16,261 bases of DNA, taken from contig URKU01000040.1 in the NCBI GenBank assembly GCA_900548515.1, positions 1-16,261 on the forward strand. The letters are read 5' to 3'. Below the pieces are notes generated by a model. It was not told the DNA's origin, did not search any database, and was given only the letters and a program-made list of their open reading frames with translations. This document shows positions 1 through 6,725 of this stretch, piece after piece. The position numbers and the translations under genes were made by a program. The first letter of the stretch is position 1. The number at the start of each line of letters is the position of its first letter. Origin of the DNA: an uncultured Collinsella sp. GTDB lineage: Bacteria > Actinomycetota > Coriobacteriia > Coriobacteriales > Coriobacteriaceae.

Positions 1-52
1 CCCTGACCTCTTGACTGCCAGTCAAGCGCTCTCCCAGCTGAGCTACGCCCCC
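1..52 (-). tRNA. tRNA-Ala (anticodon GGC), 5' part only
   Basis: Read on the minus strand, the segment starts with the acceptor strand GGGGGCG (52 to 46), then a D-arm with AGCTCAGCTGGGAGAGC. The anticodon stem is CTTGA/TCAAG around the loop CTGGCAG, giving anticodon GGC at 19-17, which decodes alanine GCC/GCU. The T-arm and the 3' acceptor strand lie beyond the left window edge, so the gene is cut by the window and is not a pseudogene. Confidence 0.93.
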
Positions 53-65
53 GTGACGAGGTAGT

Positions 66-94
66 ACTATAGGGGAAGATCTTCGGGGATGCAA
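66..94 (-). promoter_or_regulatory. Probable promoter of the tRNA-Ala gene
   Basis: On the minus strand a -35-like TTGCAT (94-89) is followed after exactly 17 bases by a -10 TATAGT (71-66, 5 of 6 to consensus). This would place transcription start a few bases before the tRNA 5' end at 52, a typical short stable-RNA leader. The rest of the gap up to 167 holds only a weak inverted repeat, GGGTTTT (126-132) with AAAACCC (147-153), after the stop of the thiamine diphosphokinase gene. It has no clear T-tract. Confidence 0.6.
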
Positions 95-167
95 GGGGGA
101 ATTTTGGATTGATTTTCCGCCTTACGGGTTTTCTGGGACAGTGGATAAAACCCTGATGCGATGGCCC

Positions 168-809
168 TTACTTGTAGAGGTAAGCGATGGCGGTGCCGGT
201 GTGGACTTGGATCTTGGCAGTCGTTCTTACTATGTTGCTGATGCCGGTGTCGGCTAGTAAGCCTAACGAGGCGTGGTCTAGTTCCCACTCCAAGCCGTGT
301 TCGCTTATTTCTGTGTTTGGGGCGATTGCAATGATGGAGAAGGTTTTGCCTTCGGCGCCCTGGATGGTCCAGGACTCGCCTGCGTGGAGGATGCGGGCCG
401 CGGTCTCGTCTTCGCAGATCCAGACGGGGGCGTCGGCGTAGCCTGTAAGCAAGCCGAGCACGGACAGGGCCATGTCGGGGCGGCCTCCGGTGGCGCAGGT
501 TGTTACTAGTTCGGCGGCTGGCCAGCGGCGGCGGATGGCGTCTAGCGCTAGAGCCAGATCGGTGTAGTCCTTGTAGGGGTTGTGGCGCTCTACTTCGAAG
601 CCTTTGGCAGCATCGACTAGGGCGCGGCCCTCATCGCTCACCGTGTCGGCGTCACCGACATAGACATCGCAGCTCAAGCCGGCACCCAGCAGAGCATCCA
701 GGCCGCGGTCCACGGCGACAACGTGGTCGCACTCCCTCGCTAGCTTACGCAACAGATCCGCGCTCGCCACCACGGGCGATCCGCAGACCACTAATACCTT
801 GCAAGCCAC
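168..809 (-). CDS. thiN: Thiamine diphosphokinase (thiamine pyrophosphokinase)
   Basis: This cytosolic enzyme of 213 residues would transfer pyrophosphate from ATP to thiamine, making thiamine diphosphate. Family motifs are visible in order: AVDRGLDALLGAG (32-44), DVYVGDADT (48-56, the acidic metal-binding loop, usually IGDFDS), KDYTDLALAL (80-89, the K..TD signature) and GGRPDM (108-113). The last is normally GGR.DH, so the usual His is Met here. The size fits single-domain bacterial TPKs. The start is GTG at 809, preceded by GAGGG a few bases upstream. It begins only 9 bases after the stop of the upstream HAD gene, so the two are almost certainly cotranscribed and perhaps translationally coupled. 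The function call is firm; the symbol is borrowed from Bacillus. Confidence 0.85.
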   Translation of the reverse strand: MACKVLVVCGSPVVASADLLRKLARECDHVVAVDRGLDALLGAGLSCDVYVGDADTVSDEGRALVDAAKGFEVERHNPYKDYTDLALALDAIRRRWPAAELVTTCATGGRPDMALSVLGLLTGYADAPVWICEDETAARILHAGESWTIQGAEGKTFSIIAIAPNTEISEHGLEWELDHASLGLLADTGISNIVRTTAKIQVHTGTAIAYLYK

Positions 810-818
810 AACCCTCGC

Positions 819-1508
819 CTATCCCTCAAACGAAAGCACGCGGGTCAGGTCAAGCTCCTCGTAGCTGTCGATAAAGATATCGCAGTTGGCACGCACGTCG
901 TCGCGCTTCATACGGCCGTGCGGGTCATAGATGCCCACACGTTTAAAGCCGGCGACCCCAGAGCTCTTTAGGCCAAACACGGCGTCCTCAAACACCCAAG
1001 CGCGCTCAAACTTGTGCCCATGGCGTACCTCCAGGCGGCGCAGCGCCAGCTCGTATACGTCTGGGAACTGTTTGGAGCGTCCCGCCTCGCCCGTCGTGGT
1101 AACAAACTCCATGTAAGCGTCGAGCCCGGCACCAGCGAGCGCGGACTGCACCAGCTCGGCCGGCGTGGACGTAGCCACGCACATGGCAATACCCGCCGCC
1201 TTCGCCTGCTCCAAAAATGCCAGGAGACCCTCGCGCGGCGGCACCTTGGAGTACCCATCAATCAAAATCTCGCCCAGCTCGCGATACAGCTCCTCGCCAT
1301 TCGCGCCAATGCCCCACGTGTCGTGGTAGGCCTGGCACTCGTCCTCCAGTGACAGGTGCTCAAATTGGGCAAAGTCATCCACGGTTACGTCAATCCCGTG
1401 GCGGTGCAATAACTCGGGCTGAGCATAAGCCCAAACGGGGGTGCTATTAACCAGCGTGCCATCGCAATCGAAAATAAAAGCAACCTTGGGAGTGGCGGAA
1501 TGGGGCAT
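819..1508 (-). CDS. HAD-superfamily hydrolase, beta-phosphoglucomutase/phosphatase-like
   Basis: This is a 229-residue cytosolic haloacid dehalogenase-type enzyme. Motif I is FDCDGTLVNS (13-22, with nucleophile D14 and acid/base D16), motif II is ATST near 112-115, motif III has a lysine in GRSKQFPD (K146), and motif IV is FEDAVFGLKS (173-182, ED at 174-175). The helical insert between motif I and motif II is a C1 cap, as in beta-phosphoglucomutase and sugar-phosphate phosphatases. The substrate cannot be read from sequence. Beside the glycogen genes a hexose phosphate is possible; beside thiN, thiamine monophosphate is possible. The ATG at 1508 was chosen over an in-frame TTG at 1529 because AAAGG sits about 8 bases before the ATG. 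It heads the two-gene minus-strand operon with thiN. Confidence 0.82.
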   Translation of the reverse strand: MPHSATPKVAFIFDCDGTLVNSTPVWAYAQPELLHRHGIDVTVDDFAQFEHLSLEDECQAYHDTWGIGANGEELYRELGEILIDGYSKVPPREGLLAFLEQAKAAGIAMCVATSTPAELVQSALAGAGLDAYMEFVTTTGEAGRSKQFPDVYELALRRLEVRHGHKFERAWVFEDAVFGLKSSGVAGFKRVGIYDPHGRMKRDDVRANCDIFIDSYEELDLTRVLSFEG

Positions 1509-1530
1509 AAACGAACCTTTCGATATCAAA

Positions 1531-1561
1531 TGGTAAACATCCTGCTAAAAACGTTTTACCA
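1531..1561. promoter_or_regulatory. Second operator-like site, TGGTAAAC...GTTTTACCA
   Basis: TGGTAAAC (1531-1538) and GTTTTACCA (1553-1561) face each other across 14 bases. The right half also forms a near-palindrome centred on CG: CTAAAAACGTTTTACCA (1545-1561). AT-rich arms around a central CG are typical of LacI-family operators. The site lies between the HAD start codon and its proposed promoter. Confidence 0.5.
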
Positions 1562-1576
1562 AACGTCAGACAGACA

Positions 1577-1607
1577 ATTTTGAAACCCAAATTGATAAAA
1601 CTGTCAA
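1577..1607 (-). promoter_or_regulatory. Candidate promoter of the HAD-thiN operon
   Basis: On the minus strand a perfect -35 TTGACA lies at 1607-1602. The best -10 candidates are TCAAAA (1583-1578, 18-base spacer) or CAAAAT (1582-1577, 19-base spacer), both imperfect. The -35 falls in the centre of the inverted repeat at 1593-1618, so a protein bound there should block it. Confidence 0.45.
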
Positions 1608-1618
1608 GAGTTTTACCA
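1593..1618. promoter_or_regulatory. Operator-like inverted repeat between divergent promoters
   Basis: The 10-base arms TGATAAAACT (1593-1602) and AGTTTTACCA (1609-1618) are reverse complements with one mismatch, separated by the 6 bases GTCAAG. The right arm contains GTTTTACCA, which recurs at 1553-1561 and, inverted, at 11406-11414. The repeat covers the -35 of the minus-strand promoter and the proposed -35 of the glgB promoter. This is read as a binding site of an unidentified regulator. Confidence 0.6.
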
Positions 1619-1642
1619 TCGCAATTCTGCCAGTGGTATAAA
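1613..1642 (+). promoter_or_regulatory. Candidate promoter of the glg operon
   Basis: A -35-like TTACCA (1613-1618, 4 of 6) and a -10 TATAAA (1637-1642, 5 of 6) are separated by 18 bases. The -35 is inside the right arm of the inverted repeat at 1593-1618. Start of transcription near 1650 would give a leader of about 190 bases before glgB. Confidence 0.45.
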
Positions 1643-1728
1643 CATGGCGCTTACCGATTAAACGCAACCGCAAATCCACTTTCGTTCATAAAACTAACGT
1701 ACAGGTGTTATCGTAGTTTTTGCCGAAA

Positions 1729-1823
1729 GTTCCACCGAGCACGCGAGGTGGAACGAATCATAGAACTGTCGCCGTCCCTTCGATTCGTGCAGCCTTGGAC
1801 CTTTCGCATCTAGTCACCAAGGC
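1729..1823 (+). promoter_or_regulatory. Structured leader region upstream of glgB
   Basis: Three exact inverted repeats lie in the proposed mRNA leader: GTTCCACC (1729-1736) with GGTGGAAC (1747-1754); ACGAATC (1753-1759) with GATTCGT (1782-1788); and GCCTTGG (1792-1798) with CCAAGGC (1817-1823). The first two share two bases, so they compete. A role in translational or transcriptional control is inferred only. The segment is also open in the glgB frame from a TTG at 1720, so part of it could be coding. Confidence 0.35.
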
Positions 1824-1839
1824 AACACGCTGCCGCGTC

Positions 1840-4098
1840 ATGATGGGATCAAACGTGAGCGATACAAAGCTAAAGCCAGCAACCAAAAAGCCTGCTACCC
1901 GTAAACCCGCCCCGCACGCGCCGGAGCTCACCAAAGACGATGTCTATCTGTTTGGCATCGGTACGTGGGAGCGCAGCTGGGAAAAGATGGGCGCGCACCC
2001 CGACACGCAGAACCGTACGCGCGGCTGGCGTTTTTGCGTTTGGGCGCCCGACGTAAAGAGCGTCCATGTCATTGGCGAATTTAACGACTGGGACGAGCAA
2101 GCCAACCCGCTGGTGCCCGTGCATACGAGCTCTATCTGGGAAGGCTTTATTCCTGGCGCAGAGCAGGGCCAGCTCTATAAATATCTCATCGAGACCAACG
2201 AGGGCGAAAAGCTCTACAAGGCCGATCCGTATGCCTTTAGGGCCGAGTGCCCTCCGGGAACGGCCAGCGTGCTATGGACCCTCGATGGCTACAAGTGGAA
2301 CGACGCCGCGTGGCTCAAGCGCCGCGCCGACCACAACCACATGTCGCAGCCGCTCAACATCTACGAGGTGCATATTGGCTCGTGGAAGCGCCACGGCGAC
2401 GCGCCGCAGGGCGAGCCCGACGAGTACGGCAACTACCCCGGCCCCATGGATCCCTTCCCCGCACAGCGCGGCGAGTTCTACACCTACGACGACCTGTCGG
2501 TGGAGCTCGTGGACTACGTGCGCGACATGGGCTATACGCATATCGAGGTCATGCCGCTTATGGAGCATCCCTTCGACGGCTCCTGGGGCTACCAGACGAC
2601 CGGCTACTACGCCGCGACGTCGCGTTACGGCAACCCGCAGCAGCTCATGCACTTTATCGATGCATGCCACGAGGCGGGCATCGGCGTGATTATGGACTGG
2701 GTGCCCGGCGGTTTTTGCGCCGACTCCCACGGCCTTGCCACCTTTAACGGCCACATGCTGTTTGAGCACGAGATTCACCCCAACTGGGGCACGCACAAGT
2801 TTGACTTCGCCCGCGGCGAGGTCCGCTCCTTCCTGGTCTCCAACGTGCTGTACTGGCTCGAAAACTTCCACGTGGACGGCATTCGCATGGACGGCGTGTC
2901 CAGCATGCTGTACCTCAACTTTGGCATCGACGATCCCGGCCAAAAGAAGTTCAACAAGTACGGTACCGAGGAGGACCTGGACGCCAGCGCGTTTATCCGC
3001 CAGGTCAACTGTGCTGTAGAGGCGCACTACCCCGACGTAATGATGATGGCCGAGGAGTCCACCGCGTGGCCGCTCGTGACCTATCCGCCGCAGGACGGCG
3101 GCCTGGGCTTCCACTACAAGTGGGACATGGGCTGGATGAACGACACCCTGCACTACATGCAGACCGATTTTCCGTGGCGCCCCGGCAACCACGGCCTGCT
3201 CACGTTCTCCATTATGTATGCCTTTACCGAGAACTTCATCTGCCCGCTGAGCCACGACGAGGTCGTGCACGGCAAGTGCTCGCTCATCGGCCGCATGCCG
3301 GGCGACTGGTGGCGCCAGTTTGCCGGCCTGCGCACGCTGGCCTTCTACCAGATGACGCATCCCGGTGCCAAGCTCAACTTTATGGGCAACGAGATCGGCC
3401 AGTTTATTGAGTGGCGCTACTACGAGTCCATTCAGTGGTTCCTGACCGAGGAGTACGAGACTCACAAGCATCATCAGGCGTTTATCAAGGCGCTCAATCA
3501 CCTGTACACCGCCGAGCCCGCTCTGTACGAGCGCGGCTACACCGACGACGGCTTTACCTGGATCGACGCGGACAACTCCAAGCAGTCCATCGTGAGCTTT
3601 GTGCGTCAAGGCGAGGATGTCGATGATGACCTGGTGATCCTGATCAACTTTGACCCGGCGAGCTACGAGAGCTTCCGCGTGGGCGTGCCGCGCGAGGGCG
3701 ACTGGGAGGTCATCTTCGATTCCGACCGTCCCGAGTTTGGCGGCAGCGGCTACGCCGGCGAGGAGCCCTACACCTGCTCGAGCGAGCCCTATCCCTGGAA
3801 CGGGCAGATGGACTCCATCGAAATTAAGGTGCCCGGCCTGGCAGGCGTGGTGCTCAAACGCCGCGGTCCCAGCAGCTACAAGCCGCCGGTGGTCGAGAAG
3901 CCCAAGAAAGCGGCGCGTAAGCGCACGTCCTCGGTGAAGCCAAAGGCCGCGGCTGCTAAGAAGGCTCCGGCCAAGGCGAAGACCGCCAAGCCCGCTGCCA
4001 AGGCTACGGCTAAGCCCAAGGCCAAAAAGGCAACCAATAAAAAGGCTGCTCCCAAGGCTAAGGCAGGCGCTGTTAAAGCATCTGGCAAGGATGCGTAA
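1840..4098 (+). CDS. glgB: 1,4-alpha-glucan branching enzyme with Lys/Ala-rich tail
   Basis: GlgB cuts alpha-1,4 chains and rejoins them as alpha-1,6 branches in cytosolic glycogen. From this start it has 752 residues: a basic Lys/Pro-rich N-terminus, a CBM48 domain (RFCVWAPDVKSVHVIGEFNDWD region), a GH13 barrel and an all-beta C-domain. Catalytic residues are D351 in DGIRMDG, E405 in AEEST and D473 in SHDEVVHGK; their spacing (54 and 68) closely matches E. coli D405/E458/D526. From about residue 681 a 72-residue disordered tail of Lys, Ala and Pro follows, absent from ordinary GlgB. The start is uncertain: ATG at 1840 or 1843 has no good ribosome site, while GTG at 1855 has GGGA 6 bases before it. 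It is the first gene of the glg block, 94 bases before glgP. Confidence 0.93.
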   Translation: MMGSNVSDTKLKPATKKPATRKPAPHAPELTKDDVYLFGIGTWERSWEKMGAHPDTQNRTRGWRFCVWAPDVKSVHVIGEFNDWDEQANPLVPVHTSSIWEGFIPGAEQGQLYKYLIETNEGEKLYKADPYAFRAECPPGTASVLWTLDGYKWNDAAWLKRRADHNHMSQPLNIYEVHIGSWKRHGDAPQGEPDEYGNYPGPMDPFPAQRGEFYTYDDLSVELVDYVRDMGYTHIEVMPLMEHPFDGSWGYQTTGYYAATSRYGNPQQLMHFIDACHEAGIGVIMDWVPGGFCADSHGLATFNGHMLFEHEIHPNWGTHKFDFARGEVRSFLVSNVLYWLENFHVDGIRMDGVSSMLYLNFGIDDPGQKKFNKYGTEEDLDASAFIRQVNCAVEAHYPDVMMMAEESTAWPLVTYPPQDGGLGFHYKWDMGWMNDTLHYMQTDFPWRPGNHGLLTFSIMYAFTENFICPLSHDEVVHGKCSLIGRMPGDWWRQFAGLRTLAFYQMTHPGAKLNFMGNEIGQFIEWRYYESIQWFLTEEYETHKHHQAFIKALNHLYTAEPALYERGYTDDGFTWIDADNSKQSIVSFVRQGEDVDDDLVILINFDPASYESFRVGVPREGDWEVIFDSDRPEFGGSGYAGEEPYTCSSEPYPWNGQMDSIEIKVPGLAGVVLKRRGPSSYKPPVVEKPKKAARKRTSSVKPKAAAAKKAPAKAKTAKPAAKATAKPKAKKATNKKAAPKAKAGAVKASGKDA

Positions 4099-4106
4099 CA
4101 AAGCCG

Positions 4107-4138
4107 TTACAGCTGTAATCACCCGCCCCGCGGGGGCG
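4107..4138 (+). promoter_or_regulatory. Palindrome and GC hairpin between glgB and glgP
   Basis: The perfect 12-base palindrome TTACAGCTGTAA lies at 4107-4118. It is followed by the compact hairpin CGCCCC (4124-4129)/GGGGCG (4133-4138). No T-tract follows, so this is not a standard terminator. A weaker CCGGG/CCCGG pair (4161-4165/4175-4179) sits just before the glgP ribosome site. Confidence 0.45.
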
Positions 4139-4192
4139 TAGGATACAAGTCAAAACCGTTCCGGGAGAAACATCCCCGGGGGAAAGGAACGT

Positions 4193-6619
4193 ATGAATAA
4201 GATCTTCGACAACAAGCAGGAGTTTACCGAGCTCTATCGCGATGCTGTCATGAGCATCAGTGGCAAGAGCGTCGAGGCCGCCAGCGACCTCGACCGCTTT
4301 AACGCCCTGGCCAAGCTCGTGGCCGAGAAGGCACGCACCGTTGCCACCAAGAGTGACGCCCACGTCACCGCCGAGGGCAAGAAGCGCGTGTACTACTTCT
4401 CGATCGAGTTTTTGATCGGCCGCCTGCTCGACAACTATCTGCTCAACTTTGGCGTGCGCGACATGGTCGCCGAGGCACTCGACGACATGGGTTTCGACCT
4501 GTCCGTCATCGAAAACCAGGAGCCCGATCCGGCGCTGGGCAACGGTGGCCTGGGCCGTCTTGCCGCATGCTTTTTGGATTCGATGGCAGCCGAGGGCATT
4601 GCCGGCTACGGCAACGGTATGCGCTACCGCTACGGCCTGTTTAAGCAGGAGATCGTCAACGGCAGCCAGGTCGAGGCCACCGACGAGTGGCTTACCCACG
4701 GCTATCCCTGGGAGGTCCGCCGTCAGGACAAGGCCGTAACCATCAAGTTTGGTGGTCATGTTGAGGGCTTTGAGGAGAACGGCCGCACGTTCTACCGCAC
4801 GGTGGACACGCAGGACATCCTGGCCGTCCCCTATGACATCCCCGTCGTGGGCTATGCCGGCGAGACCGTCAACAAGCTGCGCGTCTGGGCTGCCGAGCCG
4901 GTCGAGGAGCACTTCGATCTGGAGGCCTTCAACCGCGGCGACTATGCCCTGGCCGACGCCGAGCGCGCCGAGGCCGAGGCCATCAGCGCCATCCTCTACC
5001 CCAACGACGCAGGCGAGCACGGCCGTCTGCTGCGCCTGAAGCAGGAGTACCTGTTTGTCTCGGCCGGCATCTACAGCCTGCTCGACACCTTTGAGAAGGA
5101 GCACGGCGAGAACTGGGAGCTGCTGCCGCAGTTTGTGGCCATCCACACCAACGACACGCACCCCGCCATGTGCGGACCCGAGCTCATGCGCATCCTCATC
5201 GACGAGAAGAAGCTCGAGTGGGACGACGCCTGGAACATCGTGACGCAGGTCGTGAGCTACACCAACCACACCATCCTGCCCGAGGCCCTGGAGAAGTGGC
5301 CCATCGGCATGTTCTCCAAGCTCCTCCCCCGCGTGTACCAGATCATCGACGAGATCAGCCGTCGTTGGCACGAGTCGTTCGACACCACGCAGGAGGGCTG
5401 GCAGGAGCGTCTGCGCCAGACCGCCATCCTGTGGGACGGCGAGATTCGCATGGCCAACCTGTCCGTGATCTGCAGCCACAGCGTCAACGGCGTGGCCAAG
5501 ATCCACTCCGACATCATCAAGAACATCGTGCTCAAGGATTTCTATGCCCTGACGCCCGAGAAGTTCAACAACAAGACCAACGGCATCTCGCACCGTCGCT
5601 TCTTTGCCGAGGCCAACCCCACCTACGCCAAGCTCGTGACCGAGGCCATTGGCGACGGCTGGCTGAAGGACGCCTTTGAGCTGGAGAAACTCAAAGAGTT
5701 CCAGAACGACGCCGAGTTCCTGAAGGCCGTGGGTGCCTCCAAGCGCGCCAACAAGGAGCGCCTTGCCGCCTACGTTAAGGCTGAGACTGGTCTGGTCATC
5801 GACCCCAACACCGTCTTTGATGTTCAGGTAAAGCGCTTCCACGCCTACAAGCGACAGCTCATGAACATCATGAAGGTGATGGACATCTACAACCGTCGCA
5901 TCGCCGATCCCAATTTCCACGTGACGCCGACGACCTTCATCTTTAGCGGCAAGGCTGCCTCGAGCTACACCTTTGCCAAGGAGACCATCCGCCTCATTAA
6001 CTCCGTGGCCGACGTCATCAATAATGACCCGCGCGTCAACGAGGTCATGAAGGTCTGCTTTATCCCCAACTTCCGCGTGAGCAACGCCCAGCTCATCTAC
6101 CCTGCCGCCGAGATCTCGGAGCAGATCTCCACGGCCGGCAAGGAGGCCTCTGGCACGTCCAACATGAAGCTCATGATGAACGGCGCCATTACACTGGGCA
6201 CCCTCGACGGCGCCAACATCGAGATCGCCGACCTGGCCGGCCGCGAGAACGAGGCCATCTTTGGCCTGACCGCTCCCGAGGTCGAGCAGCTCTGGGCCTC
6301 CAACAGCTACTTTGCGTGGGATACCCTCAACGGAGACCGCGAGCGCCTGGGCCGCGTGATGGACGAGCTTAAAGACAACACCTTTGCGGGTCTTTCGGGC
6401 AACTTTGAGAGCATCTACAACGAGCTCATGAACAACAACGACCCCGACCTGGTCATGGCAGACTTCCGCAGCTACGTGGATGCGTGGGAGAAGCTTACGG
6501 GCAGCTACGGCGACCAGGAGACCTGGAACCGCAAGGCGCTGCTCAACACCGCCTCGAGCGGCTGGTTCTCGAGCGACCGCACCATTCGCGAGTACCGCGA
6601 CGAGATCTGGCACGCTTAA
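4193..6619 (+). CDS. glgP: Glycogen/alpha-glucan phosphorylase
   Basis: This GT35 enzyme of 808 residues uses phosphate and a pyridoxal phosphate cofactor to release glucose-1-phosphate from chain ends of glycogen. Signatures include YFSIEFLIGR, EPDPALGNGGLGRLAACF, HTNDTHPAMCGPELMR, KTNGISHRRF, VKRFHAYKRQ, FSGKAASSY and GKEASGTSNMKLMMNGA. The last carries the PLP lysine, K659. The length is normal for bacteria and there is no long N-terminal regulatory extension of the animal type. The ATG at 4193 has AAAGGA 4 bases upstream. The enzyme should work with the debranching GH13-GH77 fusion at 11548, since phosphorylase stalls near branch points. Encoding it between glgB and glgC ties glycogen breakdown to the synthesis operon. 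Confidence 0.96.
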   Translation: MNKIFDNKQEFTELYRDAVMSISGKSVEAASDLDRFNALAKLVAEKARTVATKSDAHVTAEGKKRVYYFSIEFLIGRLLDNYLLNFGVRDMVAEALDDMGFDLSVIENQEPDPALGNGGLGRLAACFLDSMAAEGIAGYGNGMRYRYGLFKQEIVNGSQVEATDEWLTHGYPWEVRRQDKAVTIKFGGHVEGFEENGRTFYRTVDTQDILAVPYDIPVVGYAGETVNKLRVWAAEPVEEHFDLEAFNRGDYALADAERAEAEAISAILYPNDAGEHGRLLRLKQEYLFVSAGIYSLLDTFEKEHGENWELLPQFVAIHTNDTHPAMCGPELMRILIDEKKLEWDDAWNIVTQVVSYTNHTILPEALEKWPIGMFSKLLPRVYQIIDEISRRWHESFDTTQEGWQERLRQTAILWDGEIRMANLSVICSHSVNGVAKIHSDIIKNIVLKDFYALTPEKFNNKTNGISHRRFFAEANPTYAKLVTEAIGDGWLKDAFELEKLKEFQNDAEFLKAVGASKRANKERLAAYVKAETGLVIDPNTVFDVQVKRFHAYKRQLMNIMKVMDIYNRRIADPNFHVTPTTFIFSGKAASSYTFAKETIRLINSVADVINNDPRVNEVMKVCFIPNFRVSNAQLIYPAAEISEQISTAGKEASGTSNMKLMMNGAITLGTLDGANIEIADLAGRENEAIFGLTAPEVEQLWASNSYFAWDTLNGDRERLGRVMDELKDNTFAGLSGNFESIYNELMNNNDPDLVMADFRSYVDAWEKLTGSYGDQETWNRKALLNTASSGWFSSDRTIREYRDEIWHA

Positions 6620-6655
6620 AGGCCGCGAGCTCCCCTATGCCAGCACGGCATTACT

Positions 6656-6686
6656 CGACGGGCGTGACATTGCGCCGCGCCCGTCG
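6656..6686 (+). promoter_or_regulatory. Intercistronic hairpin between glgP and glgC
   Basis: CGACGGGCG (6656-6664) pairs exactly with CGCCCGTCG (6678-6686) across a 13-base loop. No T-tract follows, so an mRNA-stability or processing element is more likely than a terminator. No convincing promoter was seen in the 106-base gap. Confidence 0.5.
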
Positions 6687-6725
6687 CTAATGGGTTAGAA
6701 ACATCGATGACAGAAGGAGAAATCG

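Noticed and set aside
1509..1529. HAD protein starting at the TTG at 1529
   Set aside because: The ATG at 1508 has a well-placed AAAGG and begins 13 residues before the catalytic FDCDGT motif, which is normal for the family.
1720..1839. Upstream extension of GlgB by 40 codons to a TTG at 1720
   Set aside because: The extra residues resemble no GlgB sequence, the region contains exact inverted repeats, and ATG/GTG starts are available at 1840-1855. It cannot be fully excluded without start mapping.
2272..4122. A long minus-strand open frame (616 codons) opposite glgB
   Set aside because: It is antisense to a conserved enzyme, low in complexity and has no domain. The same codon-bias effect explains it.
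4073..6613. A very long minus-strand open frame (about 846 codons) opposite glgP
   Set aside because: It lies entirely antisense to a full-length conserved phosphorylase, and its translation is Val/Leu/Gly/His-rich with no recognisable domain. Such frames arise from codon bias in GC-rich genes.
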